Shown piece by piece: positions 1 to 5,663 of a DNA stretch of 6,631 bases. A program made the translations under genes and the position numbers. The stretch spans positions 1-6,631 of the forward strand of contig CAMAWZ010000131.1 of the NCBI GenBank assembly GCA_945861995.1. Reading direction: 5' to 3'. The stretch's first letter is position 1; the number at the start of each line of letters is the position of its first letter. Below the pieces are notes generated by a model. It had not been told where the DNA came from. It saw nothing but the letters and a program-made list of their open reading frames with translations, and did no database searches. This DNA is from Pseudorhodobacter antarcticus. GTDB lineage: Bacteria > Pseudomonadota > Alphaproteobacteria > Rhodobacterales > Rhodobacteraceae.

Positions 1-134
1 TGCCCTGCCCGCTGCACCATGTGCTGCTGCGCAAACCGGTTGTCGCCGCGCAATTGTGCGCGGCCTACCCCTGCGGGATGGGTCAAAAACGGGTCGTCAT
101 CCACCCCATAGGGGGCGTATTTTGGATCAGACAT
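1..134 (-). CDS. N-terminal fragment of a hypothetical protein (possibly SPOR-domain protein)
   Basis: This is a partial gene: only the first 44 codons and two bases are in the window, and it continues past the left edge. The ATG at 134-132 is preceded by a GAGG Shine-Dalgarno (140-143) at a five-base spacing, and the frame is open to the edge. The visible protein begins MSDPKYAPYGVDDDPF and is hydrophilic, acidic at first and then rich in Arg and Gln. There is no signal peptide or membrane segment in the part seen. I do not recognise the sequence itself. From memory of Rhodobacterales gene order, argS is commonly followed by a SPOR-domain (septal peptidoglycan-binding) protein and then nagZ, so that is the best guess, but it rests on synteny only. 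It starts 96 bases after the argS stop and could be cotranscribed with it. Confidence 0.6.
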   Translation of the reverse strand, partial: MSDPKYAPYGVDDDPFLTHPAGVGRAQLRGDNRFAQQHMVQRAG

Positions 135-230
135 CTTTGCCTCATATGCCGCAGGGATACATGCCCCATTGGCTTTTTAACTGCCACATCAAGACCTTAG
201 CGGCCCTGCACCCCTGCGATGCGGCTGTTT

Positions 231-1976
231 TCAGCGCATTTCATCAACAGGCGTTACCCCCAAGATAGCAAGACCCGCCGAAATCGCAACGCCTGTTGCG
301 CGCACTAACGCAACTTTTGCGATGGCTGTTGCCGTATTGCCCGCCTGCACAAAGCGCAACGACGGCTCGTCATTGCCCTTGTTCCACAATCCGTGGAATT
401 CGCTGGCCAATTCAAACAGATAAAACGCCACGCGGTGCGGCTCGTTTCCGCGCGCTGCAATATCCACAAGGCGCGGCCATTCGGCGATTTTCTGCATCAG
501 ATCAATCTCGGCAGGATGGGACAAAAGGCTAAGATCAGCCTTTGCCAAGGCGGCATCATCCACCGCCATGCCCGCCTCGGTGGATTTGCGCATCACCGAT
601 CCGATGCGCGCGTTGGCATATTGCACATAGAACACAGGATTGTCTTTGGATTGTTCCAGCACTTTGGCAAAATCGAAATCCAAGGGCACATCATTTTTGC
701 GCGTCAGCATCATAAAGCGCGTCACATCTGCGCCTGCTTGGCTTACGACATCGCGCAGGGTCACAAAGGTGCCCGCACGTTTGGACATTTTGAACGGCTC
801 GCCGTTTTTGTACAGCTTTACCAGATTGACCAGCTTGATATCCAAAGGCACGCGCCCGTTTGAGAGGGCCGAAACCGCCGCCTTCATCCGCTTGACATAA
901 CCGCCGTGATCGGCGCCGAAAATATCAATCAACTCGTCAAAGCCGCGCTGCACTTTGTTATAGTGATAGGCGATGTCGGGGGCGAAATATGTCCAAGACC
1001 CATCCGATTTTTGCACGGGGCGGTCGACATCATCGCCGTGCGCCGTGCTGCGGAACAGGGTTTGCACGCGCGGTTCCCAATCATCGGGTTCCTTGCCCTT
1101 TGGCGGCTCTAGCACGCCTTCATAAATCAAATCCATATCGCGCAGGGTTTTGATTGCGGCCTCGATCTGGCCCGTGCCATACAGCGATTTTTCGGATGAA
1201 TAGACATCCATCCGCACACCCAAAGCGGCCAGATCGCCCTTGATTTCGGTCATCATCAGATCGGTCGCAATCTCGCGCACGTCCGATAGCCAGAACTGCT
1301 CGCCCTTGTCCAAAAGCGTGTCGCCAAAGCGGGCTTTGAGCGCCTCGCCCACGGGAATCAGATAATCGCCGGGATACAGGCCTTCGCGGATTTCGGGCTC
1401 TAACCCATGCGCCTCGCGGTACCGCTCATAGGCCGAGCGCGCCAGCACATCTACCTGCGCGCCGCCATCGTTGATGTAGTATTCGCGCGTGACCTGCCAG
1501 CCTGCAAAGGATAGCAGGCGCGACAGCGCATCCCCCACCACCGCGCCGCGCACATGACCCACATGCATCGGGCCCGTGGGGTTGGCGGAGACGAATTCAA
1601 CGTTCACCCGCCGCCCCTGCCCTGTGGCCGAGCGGCCAAAATCCGCTCCCATCGTCAGGGCGGCGCGCACAACGCCTTGCCACGCGAAAGGGGCCAGCGT
1701 TAGGTTCAAAAACCCTGGGCCAGCGACATCCGCCTGTGTAATGCGCGGGTCTTGCGCAAGACGCGCGGCAAGCTTTTCGGCAATGGCGCGGGGGGCCGTG
1801 CCTGCGGGTTTGGCCAGCACCATTGCGGCGTTGGTTGCCGCCTCGCCATGGCCTTTATCGCGCGGGGGTTCGACCGACACGGCGGCGGTATCAAGGCCGC
1901 TAGGTATCTCGCCCGCCGCTGCCATGGCATCAAGATTTTCAACAATCAGCGCGCGGATTTCGGCAAAAAGATTCAT
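231..1976 (-). CDS. argS: Arginyl-tRNA synthetase
   Basis: This cytoplasmic class I aminoacyl-tRNA synthetase charges tRNA-Arg with arginine using ATP. The 581-residue protein appears full length. An N-terminal additional domain (about 1-100) is followed by the Rossmann catalytic core. The class I HIGH signature is present as HVGH at residues 138-141, inside the family context NPTGPMHVGHVRGA. The KMSKR signature is at 396-400 (FKMSKRAGTF). The core segment DIFGADHGGYVKRM is at about 351-364. The C-terminal helical DALR-type anticodon-binding domain ends in GLAILGVTPVDEM, as is usual for the family. The ATG at 1976 follows AGGA (1986-1989) with a nine-base spacer. In the 72-base gap to the holin stop, a TTGACC at 2024-2029 could be a -35 element, but no convincing -10 follows it, so read-through from the lysis genes is also possible. 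Confidence 0.98.
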   Translation of the reverse strand: MNLFAEIRALIVENLDAMAAAGEIPSGLDTAAVSVEPPRDKGHGEAATNAAMVLAKPAGTAPRAIAEKLAARLAQDPRITQADVAGPGFLNLTLAPFAWQGVVRAALTMGADFGRSATGQGRRVNVEFVSANPTGPMHVGHVRGAVVGDALSRLLSFAGWQVTREYYINDGGAQVDVLARSAYERYREAHGLEPEIREGLYPGDYLIPVGEALKARFGDTLLDKGEQFWLSDVREIATDLMMTEIKGDLAALGVRMDVYSSEKSLYGTGQIEAAIKTLRDMDLIYEGVLEPPKGKEPDDWEPRVQTLFRSTAHGDDVDRPVQKSDGSWTYFAPDIAYHYNKVQRGFDELIDIFGADHGGYVKRMKAAVSALSNGRVPLDIKLVNLVKLYKNGEPFKMSKRAGTFVTLRDVVSQAGADVTRFMMLTRKNDVPLDFDFAKVLEQSKDNPVFYVQYANARIGSVMRKSTEAGMAVDDAALAKADLSLLSHPAEIDLMQKIAEWPRLVDIAARGNEPHRVAFYLFELASEFHGLWNKGNDEPSLRFVQAGNTATAIAKVALVRATGVAISAGLAILGVTPVDEMR

Positions 1977-2048
1977 TTGATCACATCCTATCTTGCCCCT
2001 GCATTGCCAGAGGCGGCGGGTATGGTCAAGGATTTGATCAGATTTGCC

Positions 2049-2564
2049 TTATTTTCCGCCCTTCCAATCGGCGAGTGCGGGGTTTTCGGGCGCGATTGTA
2101 GGAGTTGGGGCGGGTGGCTGCGCGGCAGCCCGCGAGATCACCGCCCGCCCCCCTGTGCTGCGGCTTTCGCGAAAATAATGCGTCTCGCGCGCGCCAAAGT
2201 AAAAGGCAACAACTGCGCCCAGCAGCCACCAAAGAGGTTCTGGCACAGCGCTCAGCCCCACCATGCGCTGCGAAAAGGCCTGCGGATCGATCATGGCATA
2301 GACAAACAGCCCCACTGTGCCCAGCGCCAAAAACGGGCGCGGCAGGCGGTTTAGCCCGTTCACGGCGCTGTCAAACCAAGTGCTGCCCGCATTGGAAAAC
2401 TCGGCCCAAAGTTGCGCAAGCGCGGCCTCTTGCGCTGCGGCAGAAAGTTCCATCTGGCGGGTGGCATTGGGGCGAAACACCTCGGCCACGCCTTGCGCCG
2501 CATTGCCAATGGCTGCGGCCCCTGCCCCACTGCCCGCGCCAAAGATTTTGCCGATCAAGCCCAT
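2049..2564 (-). CDS. Holin family protein of the GTA-release type
   Basis: This is a 171-residue small membrane protein directly after a muramidase. It matches my memory of the Pfam family 'holin of 3TMs, for gene-transfer release', found in alphaproteobacteria, including the family's NGLNRLPRP stretch at about 69-77. Two hydrophobic segments are clear: about 77-92 (PFLALGTVGLFVYAMI) and about 108-123 (ending LLGAVVAFYFG). A Gly/Ala-rich N-terminus (about 1-30) could form a third, amphipathic or membrane-associated, helix. A hydrophilic linker (31-75) precedes the membrane pair, and a Pro/Ala-rich tail of about 48 residues follows. Its expected role is to permeabilise the inner membrane so that the upstream endolysin reaches peptidoglycan. 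Its SD, AAAGGG at 2572-2577, lies inside the endolysin gene, and the two reading frames overlap by 10 bases, implying translational coupling. The family call is strong; the GTA role is inferred. Confidence 0.85.
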   Translation of the reverse strand: MGLIGKIFGAGSGAGAAAIGNAAQGVAEVFRPNATRQMELSAAAQEAALAQLWAEFSNAGSTWFDSAVNGLNRLPRPFLALGTVGLFVYAMIDPQAFSQRMVGLSAVPEPLWWLLGAVVAFYFGARETHYFRESRSTGGRAVISRAAAQPPAPTPTIAPENPALADWKGGK

Positions 2565-3169
2565 TTTGATACCCTTTCTGTGTGCTGCGCCTCTGTCAGG
2601 TGATATTTTTGCGAAATGAATTCTTCGGCCCGCGTGATCCAGCCGCCCTTGCCGCCATCGCGCCTGCGGGCAAATTTGCGGCTGGCGGGGCGCCCGTCAC
2701 CCAAGGCATAATAAAAATTGCGCCGCGCAATGCCGTAAGCGTCGGCGATATGGCTGGGCGCGTCTGCGGCGGCCATGGCGGCGGCGCGGCGCGTGGCGGG
2801 GCCAATGACCCCATCATCGCTGCAAGGATAGCCCATTTGGGTCAGCAACCGCTGCAAGATTTTCACGGCACCTGTGCCCGCATTGACATACATATCAAAC
2901 ACCGAGGCCTGCAACTGGGGGGGCAAATCGCAAATGCGCGGCTGGGTGAAGTAATGGGCGATATAAATCTCGGCAGCGCGATCTGCGGTCATTGCGCGGA
3001 TATCGCGGCTGTCGACCGCGCCATCGCGGTTCAGATCAATCCCTAGGCGGCGCATGGTGCCAATGGTCACGCCAAAATTCGTCTCGCCGCCCGGATCATC
3101 GAGATCGTGCACATAGCCGCCCTCGCGCGCCACAATCTCACGCGCCAGTTCCTGAACAGATTTCATCAT
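2555..3169 (-). CDS. GH108 N-acetylmuramidase / GTA-type endolysin
   Basis: This peptidoglycan hydrolase of 204 residues has the usual two-part layout. The N-terminal glycosyl hydrolase 108 domain carries the signature EGGYVHDLDDPGGETNFGVT from residue 16, and E16 is the expected catalytic acid. The C-terminal peptidoglycan-binding domain (type 3) begins at about VFDMYVNAG (90-98) and includes AVKILQRLL and DDGVIGPATRRAA. There is no signal peptide or transmembrane segment, so export should depend on the holin encoded next. The tail motif GGKGGWITRAEEFIS is typical of the holin-associated muramidases of Rhodobacterales, where a pair like this (in R. capsulatus unlinked to the capsid cluster) lyses the cell to release GTA particles. 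An unusual detail is an EF-hand-like loop at residues 45-56. Two consecutive ATGs (3169 and 3166) follow a G-rich SD, AAGGGGG at 3173-3179; either could start translation. Confidence 0.92.
   Translation of the reverse strand: MMKSVQELAREIVAREGGYVHDLDDPGGETNFGVTIGTMRRLGIDLNRDGAVDSRDIRAMTADRAAEIYIAHYFTQPRICDLPPQLQASVFDMYVNAGTGAVKILQRLLTQMGYPCSDDGVIGPATRRAAAMAAADAPSHIADAYGIARRNFYYALGDGRPASRKFARRRDGGKGGWITRAEEFISQKYHLTEAQHTERVSKWA
2572..2577 (-). promoter_or_regulatory. Holin ribosome binding site inside the endolysin gene
   Basis: AAAGGG lies seven bases upstream of the holin ATG (2564) and within the last codons of the endolysin. Ribosomes terminating at the endolysin TGA (2555-2557) pass directly over the holin start, the classic layout for coupled translation. 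Confidence 0.7.
3002..3037 (-). other. EF-hand/dockerin-like calcium-binding loop within the endolysin
   Basis: These 12 codons encode residues 45-56, DLNRDGAVDSRD. They fit the pattern D-x-N-x-D-G-x-V-D-x-x-D, with acidic or amide ligands at loop positions 1, 3, 5, 9 and 12 and Gly at 6. The loop sits just after the GH108 catalytic signature and before the RAAEIY helix. Calcium binding is inferred from the pattern only. Confidence 0.6.
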
Positions 3170-3236
3170 CGGCCCCCTTGGTGGTTTGGGGGCAGTTTGG
3201 CGGATTCATGTTAAATTAGGCCAAGGCCAGCGCGCG
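3170..3236 (-). promoter_or_regulatory. Leader and possible promoter region of the lysis cassette
   Basis: This is the 67-base gap between the ccmE stop and the endolysin start. Read in the direction of transcription it contains a palindromic GC stretch at the ccmE stop, then GCCTTGGCC, then an A/T-rich island (TAATTTAACATGAAT, about 3204-3218), then a C-rich stretch and the SD. The island includes a single TTAAC at 3210-3214, the half-site sequence of the CtrA consensus TTAA-N7-TTAA, but no second half at the right spacing. No clear -35/-10 pair and no T-tailed terminator is visible, so an independent promoter is possible but not shown. Confidence 0.3.
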
Positions 3237-3692
3237 CTATTGTTTGGCAGGTTCCACATAAACGCCCTGTTCTTTCAGCGCGTCGACCACCTCTTGCGGC
3301 ATATATTCTTCGTCATGGCGGGCCAGAATTTCGGTGGCAACAAAGGTATCCCCCTCCATGCTGCCCGTGCCAACCATGCCTGCGCCTTCGGCAAATAAAT
3401 CGGGCAAAACGCCCTTATAGGTGGCGGGAATAGAGACGCTGGTATCAGTGACCTTAAAGCTGATCACCTCGCCCTGACCGCGCACCATACTGCCCACCTC
3501 GACCAACCCGCCAATGCGAAACACTTCGCCCGCGCGCGGCGGATCGGACAGAACCTGCGAGGGGCTGCGGAAAAAGTTGATCCCATCGCGAAAGGCATAT
3601 CCAACCAGCCAAGTGGTCAGGCCCACCAAAACAAAGGCCAGCACAATCAGCTGAATACGGCGGCGTTTCTTTAAAGATTTTAAACCAGCCAT
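3237..3692 (-). CDS. ccmE: Cytochrome c maturation protein, periplasmic heme chaperone
   Basis: CcmE covalently binds heme in the periplasm and passes it to the CcmF/H ligation complex for attachment to apocytochrome c (System I). The protein is 151 residues, normal for the family. A basic N-terminus (LKSLKKRRR) and one signal-anchor helix (about 13-33) precede the conserved RDGINFFRSPSQV segment. The OB-fold beta-barrel follows, with FRIGGLVEVGS and YKGVLPDLFAEG. The heme-binding motif is RHDEEYMP, with H126 as the covalent heme attachment site and Y130 as the likely axial ligand. The start lies nine bases after the argC stop, and the SD AAGGGGG (3697-3703) overlaps that stop codon, so argC and ccmE are very likely cotranscribed. 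The gene after it is the endolysin, not the ccmF that I would often expect; the other ccm genes must be elsewhere. Confidence 0.97.
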   Translation of the reverse strand: MAGLKSLKKRRRIQLIVLAFVLVGLTTWLVGYAFRDGINFFRSPSQVLSDPPRAGEVFRIGGLVEVGSMVRGQGEVISFKVTDTSVSIPATYKGVLPDLFAEGAGMVGTGSMEGDTFVATEILARHDEEYMPQEVVDALKEQGVYVEPAKQ

Positions 3693-3701
3693 AGCGCCCC
3701 C

Positions 3702-4730
3702 TTATGGGAAAAGGGGCGCGCCAAGCAGCCCCATTGTTTCGGGCAAGCCCAGCATCAGATTGGCGTTTTGGATGGCTTGGCCTGACGATCCTTTGGTCAG
3801 GTTATCAATCACCGAAATCACCACTGCGCGGCCTGCAATTCGATCACCTATCACACCCAGATGGCACAGGTTAGAGCCCGCAATGTCGCGGGTCGAGGGC
3901 AGTGTGCCAAAGGGAAGAACATGGATAAAAGGTTCATCTTTATAAGCGGCGTTTAGGGTGTTGTGCACGATCTGCGCATCGCCCTGCACATAGGTCGTGG
4001 CCAAAATGCCCCTATTCATTGGCAGCAAATGGGGGGTGAATTGAATATGCACAGGGCGGTGCGCAATGGCGCTGAATTCTTGGTCAAACTCGCCCAAATG
4101 GCGGTGCTTGCCCCCCGCTGAATAGCTGTGCGTACCGCCCGACAGTTCTGCGTGCAGCAGATTTTCCTTTAGGCTGCGGCCCGCGCCAGACACCCCTGCC
4201 TTCAGGTCAATCAGGATATTGTCCAGATCAATCACCCCTGCCGCAATCAGCGGGCGCAGGGCAAATTGGCCAGCGGCGGCGTTGCACCCCGTGCCCGCCA
4301 CAAGGCGCGCCTTGGCAATGTCGGCGCGGTAAAATTCGGTCAGCCCGTACACCGCCTCGGCCTGCAACTCCATCGCGGCATGGGGCGCGCCGTACCATTT
4401 TTCATACTCGGCAGCATCGCGCAGGCGAAAATCGGCGGAAAGATCGACGATTTTCAATGTCTTAGGTAGCCCCGCGACAACCACCTGCGTGGTGGCATGG
4501 GGCAGCGCACAAAAGCACAGATCCACGCTCGCAAAATCAATCTCATCGATTTTGACCAGTTTGGGTAGCGGCATATGGCGCAGAAAAGGGAACACATCAC
4601 CCATCTGCATCCCCGCCTTGCGATCAGCAGACAGGGCAACGATGTTCATCTCAGGATGGCCCGCAATCAGGCGCACCAATTCCGCGCCCGTATAGCCCGA
4701 AGCGCCCAAAATTGCAATGTTCTTAGCCAT
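3702..4730 (-). CDS. argC: N-acetyl-gamma-glutamyl-phosphate reductase
   Basis: ArgC catalyses the NADPH-dependent reduction of N-acetylglutamyl phosphate to N-acetylglutamate semialdehyde, the third step of arginine synthesis, in the cytoplasm. From the chosen start it is 342 residues. The Rossmann dinucleotide motif GASGYTG is at 9-15. The catalytic cysteine is C149 in VAGTGCNAA. An HRH motif at 209-211 supplies the expected active-site histidine. Conserved KAGVSGAGRSLKEN (177-190) and a C-terminal NLTKGSSGQAIQNANLM stretch complete the signature. The open frame continues 24 codons further up to an ATG at 4802, but I chose 4730. The Rossmann fold begins immediately there (MAKNIAILGASG), GGGGG at 4736-4740 can serve as SD, and no SD precedes 4802. 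It is followed closely by ccmE. Confidence 0.98.
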   Translation of the reverse strand: MAKNIAILGASGYTGAELVRLIAGHPEMNIVALSADRKAGMQMGDVFPFLRHMPLPKLVKIDEIDFASVDLCFCALPHATTQVVVAGLPKTLKIVDLSADFRLRDAAEYEKWYGAPHAAMELQAEAVYGLTEFYRADIAKARLVAGTGCNAAAGQFALRPLIAAGVIDLDNILIDLKAGVSGAGRSLKENLLHAELSGGTHSYSAGGKHRHLGEFDQEFSAIAHRPVHIQFTPHLLPMNRGILATTYVQGDAQIVHNTLNAAYKDEPFIHVLPFGTLPSTRDIAGSNLCHLGVIGDRIAGRAVVISVIDNLTKGSSGQAIQNANLMLGLPETMGLLGAPLFP

Positions 4731-4735
4731 GCAAG

Positions 4736-4740
4736 CCCCC
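4736..4740 (-). promoter_or_regulatory. argC ribosome binding site that fixes the start
   Basis: GGGGG lies five bases before the ATG at 4730. The alternative in-frame ATG at 4802 is preceded by a C-rich stretch with no SD-like sequence, so the shorter 342-residue ArgC is preferred. Confidence 0.55.
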
Positions 4741-4756
4741 AAAAGCCCCTGATATT

Positions 4757-4804
4757 CAATGCGCCCACGCACGCGCCTGATGTGGCGCGGGGCGGTGCGC
4801 ATTG
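4757..4804 (-). repeat. Nested inverted repeat in the murI-argC gap
   Basis: The outer arms are a perfect 8-base inverted repeat (CAATGCGC at 4757-4764 and GCGCATTG at 4797-4804 on the plus strand). Inside them, CGCGCC (4772-4777) and GGCGCG (4784-4789) form a second perfect 6-bp stem with a six-base loop, and a symmetric 7x7 internal loop separates the stems. The structure lies between the murI stop and the argC SD. No T-run follows directly in the transcribed direction, so it is not a standard Rho-independent terminator. It could be a 3' stabilising hairpin for murI, an attenuator or 5' UTR element for argC, or an operator. Confidence 0.55.
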
Positions 4805-4813
4805 CAAGGGGGT

Positions 4814-5632
4814 TTACGCGTAAGCCGCCTCGAAGCGCACAGATTTGCGCATGAATTGCGTGGCCTTGGACGATACGGATGCAGGATCGCCCGTGGTCAA
4901 AAACTTTGACATTTGTCCCGATCCCAACATTTCGGGGCGACGGGACAGATAATCGGCCAGACTTTCTGCGACCAAATTGGCTTGGCTAAAGACTTTGACA
5001 TTTGACCCCAAGGCATCTTGGAAGACCTTCTGCATCAGCGGGTAATGGGTGCAGCCCAAAATCGCGGCCTCGGGGGCTGGCATACGGCGTTTGAGCGCCT
5101 CGACGTGGCTGCGCACCAAGGCTTCGGCCAAAATCTCATCGCCCTGTTCAATAGCGTCGACCACCCCGCCGCAAGGCTGCGCTTCGACATCGACACCAAT
5201 CGCGCGGAACGACAACTCGCGCTGAAAGGCGCGGCTGGCCACTGTGGCAGGGGTGGCAAACAGCGCGACGTGTTTAACAGCCACTTCGCGGGGCGGGGAA
5301 TTGTCGCCCCACTGCCGTTCGGTCAGCGCCTCGATCAGGGGCACGAACACGCCCAAAACGCGTTTGTGCGGCGGAACCCATGTTTCCTGCATCCGTTTCA
5401 GCGCAGCGGCAGATGCCGTGTTGCAGGCCAAAATCACCAGATCGCAGCCTTCGTCCCACAAACGCTGGGTCGCCGCGCAGGTTAGATTAAAAATATCCTC
5501 ATGCGTGCGCACGCCATAGGGCGCATGGGCGTTGTCGCCGAAATACACAAACGGCACATCGGGCAGGCGGCGGGCAAGTGCGTCCAGCACTGTCAGCCCG
5601 CCAAGCCCCGAATCAAACACACCAACTGCCAT
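4814..5632 (-). CDS. murI: Glutamate racemase
   Basis: MurI interconverts L- and D-glutamate without a cofactor, supplying D-Glu for the peptidoglycan stem peptide in the cytoplasm. The 272-residue protein shows the family's hallmarks. GVFDSGLGGLTVL (4-16) contains the catalytic-site D7. YFGDNAHAPYG is at 30-40. The first catalytic cysteine is C70 in LACNTASA, and the second is C194 in ILGCTHYPL, with H196 beside it. Length and motif spacing are normal for the family. The ATG at 5632 follows AAGGGGG (5637-5643) at a four-base spacing. The gene starts 31 bases after the acyltransferase stop with no terminator between them, so the two are probably cotranscribed. The 83-base gap to argC contains the nested inverted repeat. 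Confidence 0.97.
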   Translation of the reverse strand: MAVGVFDSGLGGLTVLDALARRLPDVPFVYFGDNAHAPYGVRTHEDIFNLTCAATQRLWDEGCDLVILACNTASAAALKRMQETWVPPHKRVLGVFVPLIEALTERQWGDNSPPREVAVKHVALFATPATVASRAFQRELSFRAIGVDVEAQPCGGVVDAIEQGDEILAEALVRSHVEALKRRMPAPEAAILGCTHYPLMQKVFQDALGSNVKVFSQANLVAESLADYLSRRPEMLGSGQMSKFLTTGDPASVSSKATQFMRKSVRFEAAYA

Positions 5633-5663
5633 GCTGCCCCCTTATCACAGGGCCAAGGCAGGC

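Noticed and set aside
393..863. 156-codon plus-strand frame within argS
   Set aside because: It lies entirely antisense to conserved argS sequence; its many His, Gln and Ile residues reflect the codon complement and not a protein family.
1976..2040. Direct repeat TTTGATCA at 1976-1983 and 2033-2040 in the holin-argS gap
   Set aside because: It is eight bases built round the common palindrome TGATCA, and one copy includes the argS start codon; chance is a sufficient explanation.
1752..2354. 200-codon plus-strand open frame across the argS start and into the holin gene
   Set aside because: It is antisense to two well-supported genes, has no recognisable domain, and its Gly/Arg/Ala-rich composition is what GC-rich antisense frames give.
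3204..3218. CtrA binding site upstream of the endolysin
   Set aside because: Only one TTAAC half-site is present; the second TTAA at seven-base spacing is missing.
3702..4802. ArgC with a 24-residue N-terminal extension
   Set aside because: The extension precedes a complete Rossmann start, has no SD, and would make ArgC longer than the usual size. It is kept only as a regulatory idea in the findings.
5018..5485. 155-codon plus-strand frame within murI
   Set aside because: It is antisense to the conserved MurI core including the second catalytic cysteine region, with no domain or credible start.
3219..5659. Shared 9-mer GGCCAAGGC in two intergenic gaps (3219-3227 and 5651-5659)
   Set aside because: It is a short, partly self-complementary GC-rich word with different flanks; there is no evidence of a repeat family.
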